Shown: positions 43,559 through 53,191 of the stretch, one piece after another
Position numbering within the stretch: the first letter of the stretch is position 1
Layout: every line of letters starts with the position of its first letter
NCBI GenBank assembly: GCA_964545715.1
Contig: CAZJHX010000070.1
Location: forward strand, 1-53,191
DNA from: CAZJHX01 sp964545715
GTDB taxonomy: Bacteria > Myxococcota_A > UBA9042 > GCA-2863065
Reading direction: 5' to 3'
Length of the DNA stretch: 53,191 nucleotides
Position numbers and translations under genes: made by a program
Notes under the pieces: generated by a model
What the model saw: the letters and a program-made list of their open reading frames with translations, nothing else
Told to the model about the DNA's origin: nothing
Databases searched by the model: none

Positions 43559-46138
43559 ATGCGATGTTTGGCGCACATACCAATCGCGCTGGTACTCAGC
43601 GCGACGATGACTCTACTCGGCTGCGGCGACAGCGGCAGCTCAACTTTCATACCACCGACGGGCACCGGCAATACGACCAGCACCGCCACCGGCGGCGCCA
43701 ACAACGCACCCGAGCTGCACAAAATCGGCGACAAGATCGTGGTGGTGGGGTCCACGCTGACTATCGAGCCCAAGGCAACGGACACCAACGGTGACCAGCT
43801 GACCTTCTCGGCGTACGGTGTACCGGAGGACGCGTCCTGGACACCCAACCCGCCGCGCTTCGTGTGGACGCCCAAGGAGTTCACCAAGCCGGTCTCCGTG
43901 ACGTACTTCGTCTCGGACGGGCTGGACTCGGACCGCGAGAAGATCCTCATCACGGTCTCTACCGATGCCGGCAACCACCCGCCGACGTTTCAGCCGGTCG
44001 GCGACCAGGTCATCGAGGTGGGGCAGGTCTATCTGCTTCAGCTGCAGGCGTCGGATCCGGACGGCGACACGCTCGCCTTTTCGGTCAACGGCCCGGTCCC
44101 TCCCGACGCGGTGTTGGACAAGAACAATGGCACGTTCGGGTGGACGCCCGGGCCCAACGCAAATCAGAGCCAGTTCGACCTGATCTTCTCCGTGACGGAC
44201 GGCTCGGACTCCGCGTCGCTCCCGGTGAAGTTCTTTGTGATCGCGCCCGGCGCCAATAAGCCGCCGTCATTCGATCCGGTCCCGCTGCAGCTGGCACCGG
44301 CGGGCGAGCCCTACCAGCTGGTCTTGAGCGCAACGGATCCCGAGAACGACCTCCTGACCTTCGTGCTGGAGAGCACACCTCCGACAGGCGCGACTTTCGC
44401 CGCGGCAACACGCACCCTGAGCTGGATCCCCTCTGAGGGCCAGGTGGGCGTACACACGTTCAGCTTCTCGGTCACGGACGGCCAGTACAAGAGCTACCTG
44501 GAGCTGGACGTCGACGTCCCGGCGGCCCAGGGCGGCGAGTGCTCCGACGACGTGAACGAGCCCAACAACTCGGTCGCGGGCGCTACAGTCATCACGACCG
44601 GCAGCTACGAAAACCTCTCGCTATGCGACACCACGGATATCCCGGTGGACGTCGACTATTTCGCCATCTCGCTGGCCAGCGGCCAGGCGCTGTCGGTCGA
44701 GGTCACGTTTGAGCACTCGCTGGGCGACATGGACGTGCACGTGTTCAACAAGAACGACCCGACCGTCGTGCTGGCCAAGGCGGACAGCACGACCAACAAC
44801 GAGGTGCTGACCTACCCCGTCAGTGAAGCGGGCACCTACATCGTCAAGGTGTTCGGCACGGGTCAGGCCGTGTTCAAGACGCCGTACAAGATGAAGGTCT
44901 CCACCGCCGGGCTCAGCTGCAACGACGACGTCAAGGAACCCAACAACACCTTCCAGGCGGCGTCACCGCTGGCGCCGGGCGACGACGTATACGGCGCGCA
45001 ATACTGCCCCAACAACCTGGACTTCTATACGTTCAACGTCCAATGCGGGGCCAGCGTCTCCGCGTCGCTCACACTGGACAACGGCGCCGGCAACCTGGAC
45101 CTCTATCTGTACCGCGAATCGGACCAGGAGACCCCGACGGCCTCCGCCACAAGCGACGCCAACACGGAGACCGTCTTCTTCACGAAGGCGCCGTTCGGCG
45201 AGAAGGTCTACCTGCTGGTCAAAGGCAATCCCACCGAGTCCACCCTGAACAGCTACGACCTCACAACCCAGGTCACCGGCTCCGCCCAGTGCGATGACGA
45301 CATCTTCGAGCCCAACGACGGCAAGAACAACGCGACCGAGCTCCTGCCGCCGGACGCCGAGCTCTCCAACCTGAAGGCCTGCTGCTCCCAGGACTGGTTC
45401 TTCATCCCGATGAAGCAGGGCGAGGGCATGCTGGCCACCGTGAAGTTTGAGGGGGAGTCCAGCCTGTTCAACGCCAAGCTGTACCAAAGCGACGCCAAGA
45501 CCCTGATAGCCACCGGCGAGGAGGACTTCGAGGGGCTGCTGGTCACACTCGAGAAGGCCGAGTTCGCAGGCAACCACTATCTGGTCGTGGAGGGCGCGCC
45601 GGGTACCAGCTACGACATCGAGCTGGTCGTGATCACCAACGACGGCTGCGGCTCCTCCAAGGCCTGTCCCGACGAAGAGGTCTGCGTCTTGTCGACCGGC
45701 AGCTGCGTCGCCGACTTCTGCAACACCCCCGCGGACTGTCCGGCCGGCCAGGAGATGCCCTGCGAGGACTTCCACTGCCTGGCGGGCTGTACCTACGACG
45801 CGGACTGCAAGCTGTCCTGGTCCTGCAAGGGCTTCAGCTTCGGCAAATACTGCGGCAAGGAGGGCACCAAGCTCACCGGCGACGCGTGCTTCGCGTCCTC
45901 AGCCTGCGCGGGCGCGGACGCCTGCTTCTTCAAGGACAAGAACGGGTACTGCACCAACATCGGCTGCGAGAACAACTCGGACTGCGGCAGCGGCGCCAGC
46001 TGCGTGCAGTTCGACTCGACGACGCTGTGCGGCAAGAAGTGCAACACCAACGACGACTGCCGAAAGGACGACGGCTTCACCTGCCAGCCGAAGACGCTGC
46101 CCAACGGCATCCCAACCAACGTCTGTCTCCCCGTCTAG
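43559..46138 (+). CDS. Lipoprotein with Ig-like and PPC domains
   Basis: This 859-residue protein has a signal peptide ending Leu-Leu-Gly-Cys. Residues of about 45-325 are three cadherin/He_PIG-like Ig domains, each with a (D/N)P(D/E)(N/G)DxLxF core (SDPDGDTLAFSV, TDPENDLLTFVL). Three PPC-type beta-sandwiches follow, each opening with a 'DDVxEPNN' block (CSDDVNEPNNS, CNDDVKEPNNT, CDDDIFEPND). The last 180 residues are Cys-rich modules (DEEVCVLSTGSC, CNTNDDCRKDDGFTC). PPC domains often accompany secreted peptidases, but none is fused here. It is probably a surface-anchored binding protein. The methyltransferase gene follows after 15 bp. Confidence 0.85.
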   Translation: MRCLAHIPIALVLSATMTLLGCGDSGSSTFIPPTGTGNTTSTATGGANNAPELHKIGDKIVVVGSTLTIEPKATDTNGDQLTFSAYGVPEDASWTPNPPRFVWTPKEFTKPVSVTYFVSDGLDSDREKILITVSTDAGNHPPTFQPVGDQVIEVGQVYLLQLQASDPDGDTLAFSVNGPVPPDAVLDKNNGTFGWTPGPNANQSQFDLIFSVTDGSDSASLPVKFFVIAPGANKPPSFDPVPLQLAPAGEPYQLVLSATDPENDLLTFVLESTPPTGATFAAATRTLSWIPSEGQVGVHTFSFSVTDGQYKSYLELDVDVPAAQGGECSDDVNEPNNSVAGATVITTGSYENLSLCDTTDIPVDVDYFAISLASGQALSVEVTFEHSLGDMDVHVFNKNDPTVVLAKADSTTNNEVLTYPVSEAGTYIVKVFGTGQAVFKTPYKMKVSTAGLSCNDDVKEPNNTFQAASPLAPGDDVYGAQYCPNNLDFYTFNVQCGASVSASLTLDNGAGNLDLYLYRESDQETPTASATSDANTETVFFTKAPFGEKVYLLVKGNPTESTLNSYDLTTQVTGSAQCDDDIFEPNDGKNNATELLPPDAELSNLKACCSQDWFFIPMKQGEGMLATVKFEGESSLFNAKLYQSDAKTLIATGEEDFEGLLVTLEKAEFAGNHYLVVEGAPGTSYDIELVVITNDGCGSSKACPDEEVCVLSTGSCVADFCNTPADCPAGQEMPCEDFHCLAGCTYDADCKLSWSCKGFSFGKYCGKEGTKLTGDACFASSACAGADACFFKDKNGYCTNIGCENNSDCGSGASCVQFDSTTLCGKKCNTNDDCRKDDGFTCQPKTLPNGIPTNVCLPV

Positions 46139-46153
46139 GAGCACCCCAAAAAA

Positions 46154-47929
46154 ATGCGACGCGACCAACCTGAAATGCTGTTCCGCTCCAAACACCTGAG
46201 CTACTTTCAGCAGCACGGAGAGATCTTCGCGTACCACGACATGTTCGGCTACCTGCTCGGCATGAGCCGCGACCTGGTCGACCTGCTGCAGTTCCACGAC
46301 GTCACTTTGCGCGAGCGCGAAGAGGTGGACGAGCGCTTCGGCGACCAGTTCGAGGCCGAGCAGCTCGACGAGTTCATCGGGGTCTTCAAGCTCTTCAGCT
46401 GCCTGATCGAGTCGGAGCTGGCCGAGGAGCGCCAGCTGTGGTCCATGGTGGCCGCGCGCTCTCGGTGGGTCGTTTATCACCAGCCTTCACCGACCGAGCT
46501 GGTCTTCTGGCGGACCGACCGCAGCGGCAACAGCTTCGCGGATCCGGTGGAGCCCTGGGCGGCTCGGCTGTGGGCATCCGTGGATGGCGAGACCACGCTC
46601 GAAGACCTCTTCGAGGAGGTCGCCGACGACCCGACGCTGAAAGAGCACGAAGACCCTCGCAAGCACGTCGTGAACACCCTGAAGAGCTGGGTCCACCACG
46701 ATCGCCAATACCTGAAGTTCGCCAAGGCGCCGCTGTCCAAGTTCGGCGCCGAGCACGCGTGGCCCAGCTACCTGCGCTCGTCGATGCCGTACCCGCCGTT
46801 CCGTCCGGGCGTCGATCCCGATCCGCACAACCCGCTGGAGGACGTGGCGGTCCCCATCAACCCGCCGCACGCCTATTACGAGGGCGAAATCGAGGACGCG
46901 GACGAGCAGTTTCGCGACGTCGAGACCACGCTGAGCCATCTCTTTCGGCAACCGAGCCCTCTGCTTCAGGGCGAGTCCTACACCGACCGCGTGGTCGCAT
47001 ACCTCGTTGAAACCGGCCGTCTGGGCGAGAGCACGCGCACGATCACCGAGGTCGGCGCCGGCACCGGTGCATTCGCGTCGGGCGTCCTGTCACGACTGCG
47101 CGACGATCACCCCGCCATCTACGACGCCGTGGCGTATACCATCGTCGACCTGAGCCCGGTCCTGCGCGAGAAGCAAAAGGAGTCGCTGACGACGGCGGAC
47201 GTGGTGGACAAAGTCGCCTGGGTGGCCGCCAACGCCGAAACGCACGAGTTCGAGCCCAACTCCATCGACCTCCTGCTCTGCAATGAGGTCGTCGGCGACT
47301 TCACCACCGTCAAGCTCACCCGCGAGCTGCTGGGTCTGCAGGCCGAGTTGGAGCCCGAAACGGCCTACGAGGGCTGGACCGACAAGACCGTCGAGCGCCT
47401 GGGACCCTCAGGCCGCCTGATTCGCGAGCACACCCTGCCGCTCCGCGATGCGCCGGAGGAGTTCTATCTGAACGTGGGCGCCATCGACTTCATCGAGCGC
47501 GTGAACACGGGCCTGAGCAGCGGAGGCAGCGCCTTCATCACCGAGTACGGCGACCTCATGGCCTTCCCGGTCGCGTCGACCCAGCTCGACCACATCGAGT
47601 TCAGCATCCAGTTCAAACAGCTGCATCACACCGCGCTCAGCCTGGGGCTGGAGGCCTCGGTCGAGTACGTGCAGGACCTGATCAAGCTGGACCGCGAAGC
47701 CTACACCCTGGTGACAACACGCACCTGGTTCGCCTCGATGCGCGCCATGCTGCTGTCGTTTGGCATCAACTTCGACAAGGTCGCCTACTCGCGAGACATG
47801 TTCGAGGAGCTGCTCGGCGATGCACTGAACCTCAGCGACATCGGCGACGTCCGCTTCAAGATCGTGGACGAGCGCTGCATGGGCCTGGCCCCGCACGAGT
47901 TCAAAGCGCTGATGTTGAAGAAGGCTTAG
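46154..47929 (+). CDS. MidA-like SAM-dependent methyltransferase with an N-terminal extension
   Basis: This 591-residue protein starts at ATG 46154, 15 bp after the lipoprotein gene, with AGGAG some 12 bases upstream. The C-terminal part (about 285-590) contains EVGAGTGAFASGVLSRLRDD, VAYTIVDLSPVLREKQKESL and LLLCNEVVGD, the order of motifs found in the MidA/DUF185 methyltransferases. One known member, NDUFAF7, methylates a complex I subunit. The first 180 residues are helical with an acidic pattern, for example GEIFAYHDMFGYLLGMSRDL. They look somewhat like PqqD-type winged-helix (RRE) domains; this is a weak impression. The coupling of a cytoplasmic methyltransferase to an exported lipoprotein is odd. 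No signal peptide is seen. Confidence 0.75.
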   Translation: MRRDQPEMLFRSKHLSYFQQHGEIFAYHDMFGYLLGMSRDLVDLLQFHDVTLREREEVDERFGDQFEAEQLDEFIGVFKLFSCLIESELAEERQLWSMVAARSRWVVYHQPSPTELVFWRTDRSGNSFADPVEPWAARLWASVDGETTLEDLFEEVADDPTLKEHEDPRKHVVNTLKSWVHHDRQYLKFAKAPLSKFGAEHAWPSYLRSSMPYPPFRPGVDPDPHNPLEDVAVPINPPHAYYEGEIEDADEQFRDVETTLSHLFRQPSPLLQGESYTDRVVAYLVETGRLGESTRTITEVGAGTGAFASGVLSRLRDDHPAIYDAVAYTIVDLSPVLREKQKESLTTADVVDKVAWVAANAETHEFEPNSIDLLLCNEVVGDFTTVKLTRELLGLQAELEPETAYEGWTDKTVERLGPSGRLIREHTLPLRDAPEEFYLNVGAIDFIERVNTGLSSGGSAFITEYGDLMAFPVASTQLDHIEFSIQFKQLHHTALSLGLEASVEYVQDLIKLDREAYTLVTTRTWFASMRAMLLSFGINFDKVAYSRDMFEELLGDALNLSDIGDVRFKIVDERCMGLAPHEFKALMLKKA

Positions 47930-47938
47930 GGCAGCCGG

Positions 47939-49594
47939 CTAGCGCCCGAACGGAATCGTGATTCCGAAGCTGAAGGACTTGTCCTCGGGCCGGTAGCCCA
48001 GGACCAGCGGGATCTTCTTGTACTGCGCGCCCGCCTGAATCCACGCGCCGCGGTCGTTGTCGCTCATGTGCGGGTTGTGGTCGGGCTGATACCCGTACTT
48101 GCCGCCGCCGATCAGCGTCCAATCCTTGTTCAGCGCGACCCCGGCGTGGGCTTGCGTGACGTTGCCCGCCAGGTCGCCGCCCACCAGCGTGGTGCGGTTC
48201 TGGCCGCGGAGCATCACGTTGCCGACCGAGTGCTCGACCATCACGCCCAGCTGGTCCAGGCTGAGCCCGTCCTCTTTGAACGTGTGCTTGTAGTCGACCA
48301 GGAAGCCGCGGAACTCATCCTTGTCGCGGAAGCCGAACTGGGTGCCTAGAGACAGCAGCCGGTCGTCTGTCAGGCTGTATTTGCCGGACGCCGCCAGCGA
48401 CCACTCATCTTTGTCGCCCCACTTCTTGTCCAGCTTGCCGGACAGGAAGTCGCCACGCAGCTCCGTCATCTCGTAGTCGAGCGACAGCTTGAACTTCTTC
48501 TGCTGGTTCTCGTAGTCCATGCCCAGGCCGGTGCTGGAGCCCTTGTCGCCGCCCATGCGCATCGTGTGGCGCAGCGCCAGCGGGCCCTCGCGGTACAGCT
48601 GGCTCAAGCCGAACGTCAGCGCGCCTGTCTCCGGGTTCAGCGACGCGTCCGCGGTCAGGTTCTGGTCTTTGTCGCCCAGCTTGACGCGGACGGTGCCCAG
48701 CGTGGCTTTCTTGCCATCGTCGTTGGTGTGCTTCAGACCCGCGGACGCCGAGTAGCCCATGCCCTGCATCGCCGCTTTGGCGTCCAGAACCAGCTTGTCG
48801 CCCTCTTGAATGGCCGACGCGGTCAGGGACTGCTTGTCGTCGCCGAGCTTGGCCGCGATCTTGTGCTGGTCAGCCTTGTCGCCGGCCTTGTAGGTGTACC
48901 CCAGCTCGCCCTTGTTCCAGCTCAGCGTCGCCTGAGCGCCGGCAAACGCGATCTCGCGAATCTTGCCCAGGTCCACGCCCAACGAGAGCTTGGCGCTGTC
49001 GCCCAGGTTGATCTTGTGCTTCAGGGTCGGGATATCGACGTTGGCCGCCACCGCCCCGGCCGCAGCCACGAGCGCCAGCACAACGACCGCCTTGGGATGC
49101 CCCTCGAACCACTTGGCAACATCGGCGGTAAACGCCTGGCCCGAGGACCCTTTCAGCCACTCTTTGGCCTCATCGTTGGCCCAGCCGCCCACAGCCTTGG
49201 CGAAGGCCGCGGCCGCAGCCGCCTCTTCCTTGGTGTCCATGGCGGAGAAGCCGTCTATCGGCTTCACCTGGCCCACCAGGCTCTTCAGCGCCGAGTCCAG
49301 CCCCTTCTCACCGTGCTTCAGGATCTTGGCGGACGACAGATGCTTGTTGACCAGCTCGTACATCTTGCCGCCGACGGTGCTGCCGAGGAGCTCTTCATAG
49401 CTCTTCTTGGCGGCGGCCTGGCGCTCTTTCTCTTTCTGCTCGGGCGTCATGTCGCCCTCTTTGGCCTGCACCCGCGGTGACAGCGCGGCCGCGCCCTCAG
49501 CGTATGACGTGCCTGCGCGACGACCGGCGCGCGGATTCAGCTGCAGCGGTGTCGCTTGAGATGTCTTGGCTTTTTCGTCGTGGGTGAAGGGCAT
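47939..49594 (-). CDS. Beta-rich protein without a signal peptide
   Basis: This 551-residue protein starts at ATG 49594 (MPFTHDEKAKTSQ). Residues of about 1-60 are disordered and polar (SYAEGAAALSPRVQAKEGD). Residues 60-165 are helical and Ala/Lys/Glu-rich. One hydrophobic helix, AVVVLALVAAAGAVAAN, lies at about 168-184. From about 200 to the end, alternating polar and hydrophobic strands of 8-12 residues repeat (AQATLSWNKGELGYTYKAGD, KLVLDAKAAMQGMGYSASAG, KFKLSLDYEMTELRGDF), and the protein ends SFSFGITIPFGR. That looks like a beta-barrel, yet there is no Sec signal. It could be exported another way or remain inside the cell. The family was not recognised. The start is divergent from 49632 by 37 bp. 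Confidence 0.7.
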   Translation of the reverse strand: MPFTHDEKAKTSQATPLQLNPRAGRRAGTSYAEGAAALSPRVQAKEGDMTPEQKEKERQAAAKKSYEELLGSTVGGKMYELVNKHLSSAKILKHGEKGLDSALKSLVGQVKPIDGFSAMDTKEEAAAAAAFAKAVGGWANDEAKEWLKGSSGQAFTADVAKWFEGHPKAVVVLALVAAAGAVAANVDIPTLKHKINLGDSAKLSLGVDLGKIREIAFAGAQATLSWNKGELGYTYKAGDKADQHKIAAKLGDDKQSLTASAIQEGDKLVLDAKAAMQGMGYSASAGLKHTNDDGKKATLGTVRVKLGDKDQNLTADASLNPETGALTFGLSQLYREGPLALRHTMRMGGDKGSSTGLGMDYENQQKKFKLSLDYEMTELRGDFLSGKLDKKWGDKDEWSLAASGKYSLTDDRLLSLGTQFGFRDKDEFRGFLVDYKHTFKEDGLSLDQLGVMVEHSVGNVMLRGQNRTTLVGGDLAGNVTQAHAGVALNKDWTLIGGGKYGYQPDHNPHMSDNDRGAWIQAGAQYKKIPLVLGYRPEDKSFSFGITIPFGR

Positions 49595-49631
49595 GCGCCG
49601 TTCAGAGTACACTTGTGGCGTGTGGAGGTCC

Positions 49632-50732
49632 ATGGATTTGAGGCGCACTGCAGCCCTGTCGCTGATGCTGGTCACGAGCGCGTGCGCGACCGATCCTGAG
49701 CCCGCGCCAACAACAAGCTGGACCCTGTCGGCAGCCGTCACCGAGGGCGAGAGCGATCCGGTCCAAATCGAGATAGGCGGCGACACGACCGCGTTCACGA
49801 TCACCATCATCGGCAAGACCGGGGTCCTGCACACCGTCCACGATCTGCGGGCGCCGGACGGCACCACCTGGGTCGACCGCGGCTGGCTGCACGAGCCGGG
49901 CGCCATGGCCGGCGTGTGCTTCAGCTGCCCTAATCGCGTCGCCGCGCGCGAGACGGTTCACACCACGCTGGCGCCCAGCACGCCAAAACTGAGCGTGCCG
50001 CCAGGGCTCTGGACCTTCCGTGTGGCCGCCTACCGGCTGGCGGGCGGCTCCCTCTTCACACCGGCCGACTTTACGCCGACATCGGGGATGGTGGAGGTGC
50101 AAATCGCCACACAGCGCGCCCACGCCGAGCCCACGCTGGACCTCAACATCCACCTGACCGGCGCCGGCGATCTCACGACTGCATCCGCGCCAGGTGCGCC
50201 GCTCATCGTGGAGGCGATCGCGCGTTTCGAGGACATCTGGGGCCGCGCAGGCCTGCGTCTGGGCCGGGTCACCTACCGTGATCTGGACGTCGGGATCACC
50301 GCGGTCGAGACCGTCACGGGCCCCGACAGCGACTTTGAGACCCTCGCTCGCGCCACCGCCGCCGGCCCCGCCGGGGTCAATGTGATCCTGGTCAGCGAGA
50401 TCATCGACACCTCCAGCCCATTGGGGTTCGGCCCCCTGCGCGGCGTAGCGGGCGGCATCCCCGGTCCGGCAGGTGTCCAGGGCACGGCGCGCTCCGCCGT
50501 CGTCATCGCGCTGAACGATCAGCCCGACCTCGGCCGGGTCATGGCGCACGAGGTCGGCCACTATCTGGGCCTGTTCCACACCAGTGAGCTGTTCGGGGCC
50601 CAGCACGACGCGCTGGACGATACACCGCGCGACGACACGCAAAACCTCATGCACTTCTCGACATCAGGTGACCAACTCAGCCACCATCAAGCGGTCGTCG
50701 CGGCCAACAACCCGTGGGTGAGGAGCCCGTAA
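49632..50732 (+). CDS. Lipoprotein metzincin-type zinc protease
   Basis: ATG 49632 follows GGAGG. The 366-residue protein has a signal peptide ending Thr-Ser-Ala-Cys and a beta-rich N-terminal half (about 20-185). The second half is a protease domain with MAHEVGHYLGLFHTSE: His306, Glu307, His310 and His316 are the metzincin zinc ligands and base. A Met-containing NLMHFS lies about 34 residues after the third His and fits the Met-turn. This resembles M43/M12-type proteases more than the EcxA-like pair at 12-22 kb. It is translationally close to the next gene (1-bp gap). The substrate is unknown. Confidence 0.85.
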   Translation: MDLRRTAALSLMLVTSACATDPEPAPTTSWTLSAAVTEGESDPVQIEIGGDTTAFTITIIGKTGVLHTVHDLRAPDGTTWVDRGWLHEPGAMAGVCFSCPNRVAARETVHTTLAPSTPKLSVPPGLWTFRVAAYRLAGGSLFTPADFTPTSGMVEVQIATQRAHAEPTLDLNIHLTGAGDLTTASAPGAPLIVEAIARFEDIWGRAGLRLGRVTYRDLDVGITAVETVTGPDSDFETLARATAAGPAGVNVILVSEIIDTSSPLGFGPLRGVAGGIPGPAGVQGTARSAVVIALNDQPDLGRVMAHEVGHYLGLFHTSELFGAQHDALDDTPRDDTQNLMHFSTSGDQLSHHQAVVAANNPWVRSP

Positions 50733-50733
50733 C

Positions 50734-51332
50734 ATGAAGACAGCCCTTTATACGCTCGCGCTCATCCTGCTCGCGTCCCCGGCCATGGCCGAGCGCGCCG
50801 ACCACGACGCAGCGCTCCTTCAGCTGCTCGCCGGCATCGACACGCTGCCCACGCGCGCCGACTTGGAGCGCGTCGCCGACGACCCCCAGCTGGCGCTGGT
50901 CAAAGTCGCCCTGGACCACACCATGCCGCTGTACGAGCGTCGTCGCGCCACAAGCCTGCTGTCCTTCTTTCCGGACGCGGCCAGCGAGGCTTATCTGACG
51001 CTGATCGCGGCCACGTCAGCCGCTCCGCGCGTGCGCTGGATGGCCGTCTATACCTACGTGCGCCGCTTCGGCGAGCTGAAGCCGGACCGGGTCGTCGGGT
51101 ACGCCCGCCAAGGCTTGAAGAGCCCCAAACCCCCCGCCCCCCCGGCCCCGGCCACGGGCCGGCCCGGGCCCCATCCCCACGGACCGCGAGGCCGCTGCCA
51201 GGGGCCTGCGCTGGGTGCCGTCGGAGAAAGCGACCGCGGTCCTCGAATCGGCCGCGCGCTTGGAGAGCGATGTGAAAGTGGCCGCCGCGATCAAACAGGC
51301 GCTCGAGCAGCGCCGAGCCAAACCCTCAAAGG

Positions 51333-51352
<20 letters not shown>
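50734..51352 (+). CDS. HEAT-like periplasmic protein, frameshifted at a C tract
   Basis: The first frame gives a signal peptide (Ala-Ser-Pro-Ala-Met-Ala) and HEAT-like helices (LERVADDPQLALVKVALDH, RRRATSLLSFFPDAASEAYL). Around 51130-51143 the DNA is CCCCCC-G-CCCCCCC. After it the first frame becomes Pro/Arg low-complexity and runs to a stop at 51370-51372. The frame one base later instead reads IPTDREAAARGLRWVPSEKA and ends TGA 51350-51352 with ordinary helix-like sequence. One surplus base (or two missing) in the tract explains this. It could be a sequencing error, a phase-variable tract or a young pseudogene. The start is 1 bp after the metzincin gene, and the corrected 3' end overlaps the convergent gene by 20 bp. 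Confidence 0.7.

Positions 51353-53191
<1,839 letters not shown>

Overview
The window is GC-rich, gene-dense DNA dominated by exported proteins, interrupted by one 100-N assembly gap. Three proteins end in a MYXO-CTERM-type tail (Gly-Cys, a hydrophobic helix, then an Arg cluster). Many others start with a lipoprotein signal peptide. One gene matches the MXAN_5187 C-terminal family, and there are EcxA-type metalloproteases, thrombospondin-type-3, EGF-like and somatomedin-B-like modules. Together these point to a myxobacterium or close relative (Myxococcota), probably a draft or metagenome assembly. No tRNA, rRNA or CRISPR array was recognised.

Layout. 1-11.8 kb: a truncated periplasmic-binding-fold lipoprotein (minus), a lipoprotein esterase, an EGF/tail-fibre-like lipoprotein, a glycine-rich secreted protein, and a propeller/VWA/thrombospondin-3/MYXO-CTERM protein (plus), met by a convergent Cys-rich lipoprotein. 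12.0-22.9 kb: a three-gene minus-strand operon with a readable promoter and intrinsic terminator, encoding a small outer-membrane beta-barrel and two giant EcxA-like zinc-metalloprotease lipoproteins. 23.0-26.6 kb: an acyl-CoA carboxylase carboxyltransferase and an IgGFc-binding-like lipoprotein. 26.6-33.2 kb: two paralogous proteins with a degenerate zincin motif flank a RAYT-type transposase, a long inverted repeat, a REP-like 85-bp tandem array containing the gap, and a Cys-rich lipoprotein with a somatomedin-B-like domain. 33.3-43.4 kb holds the housekeeping genes: HflX fused to a TPMT-like methyltransferase, the MXAN_5187-type protein, a HEAT-like lipoprotein, a flippase and small lipoprotein, leucyl aminopeptidase, aspartate kinase and SSB. 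43.5-53.2 kb: an Ig/PPC-domain lipoprotein, a MidA-like methyltransferase, a beta-rich protein without a signal peptide, a metzincin lipoprotein followed by a frameshifted HEAT-like protein, and a Cys-rich protein with Gly-Asp-Thr collagen-like repeats that runs off the window.

How genes work together. The clearest multi-gene unit is the barrel plus twin metalloprotease operon, which looks like a cell-surface proteolysis or export module. Most other exported proteins sit in one- or two-gene units. Several genes (carboxyltransferase, IgGFc-binding-like lipoprotein, MXAN_5187-type protein, aspartate kinase, Ig/PPC lipoprotein) have a -10-like hexamer 6-8 nt before the start codon and no Shine-Dalgarno, suggesting leaderless transcripts. 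The most unusual items are the HflX-methyltransferase fusion, the protease operon, and the RAYT-linked repeats that fill an intergenic region from stop codon to stop codon.
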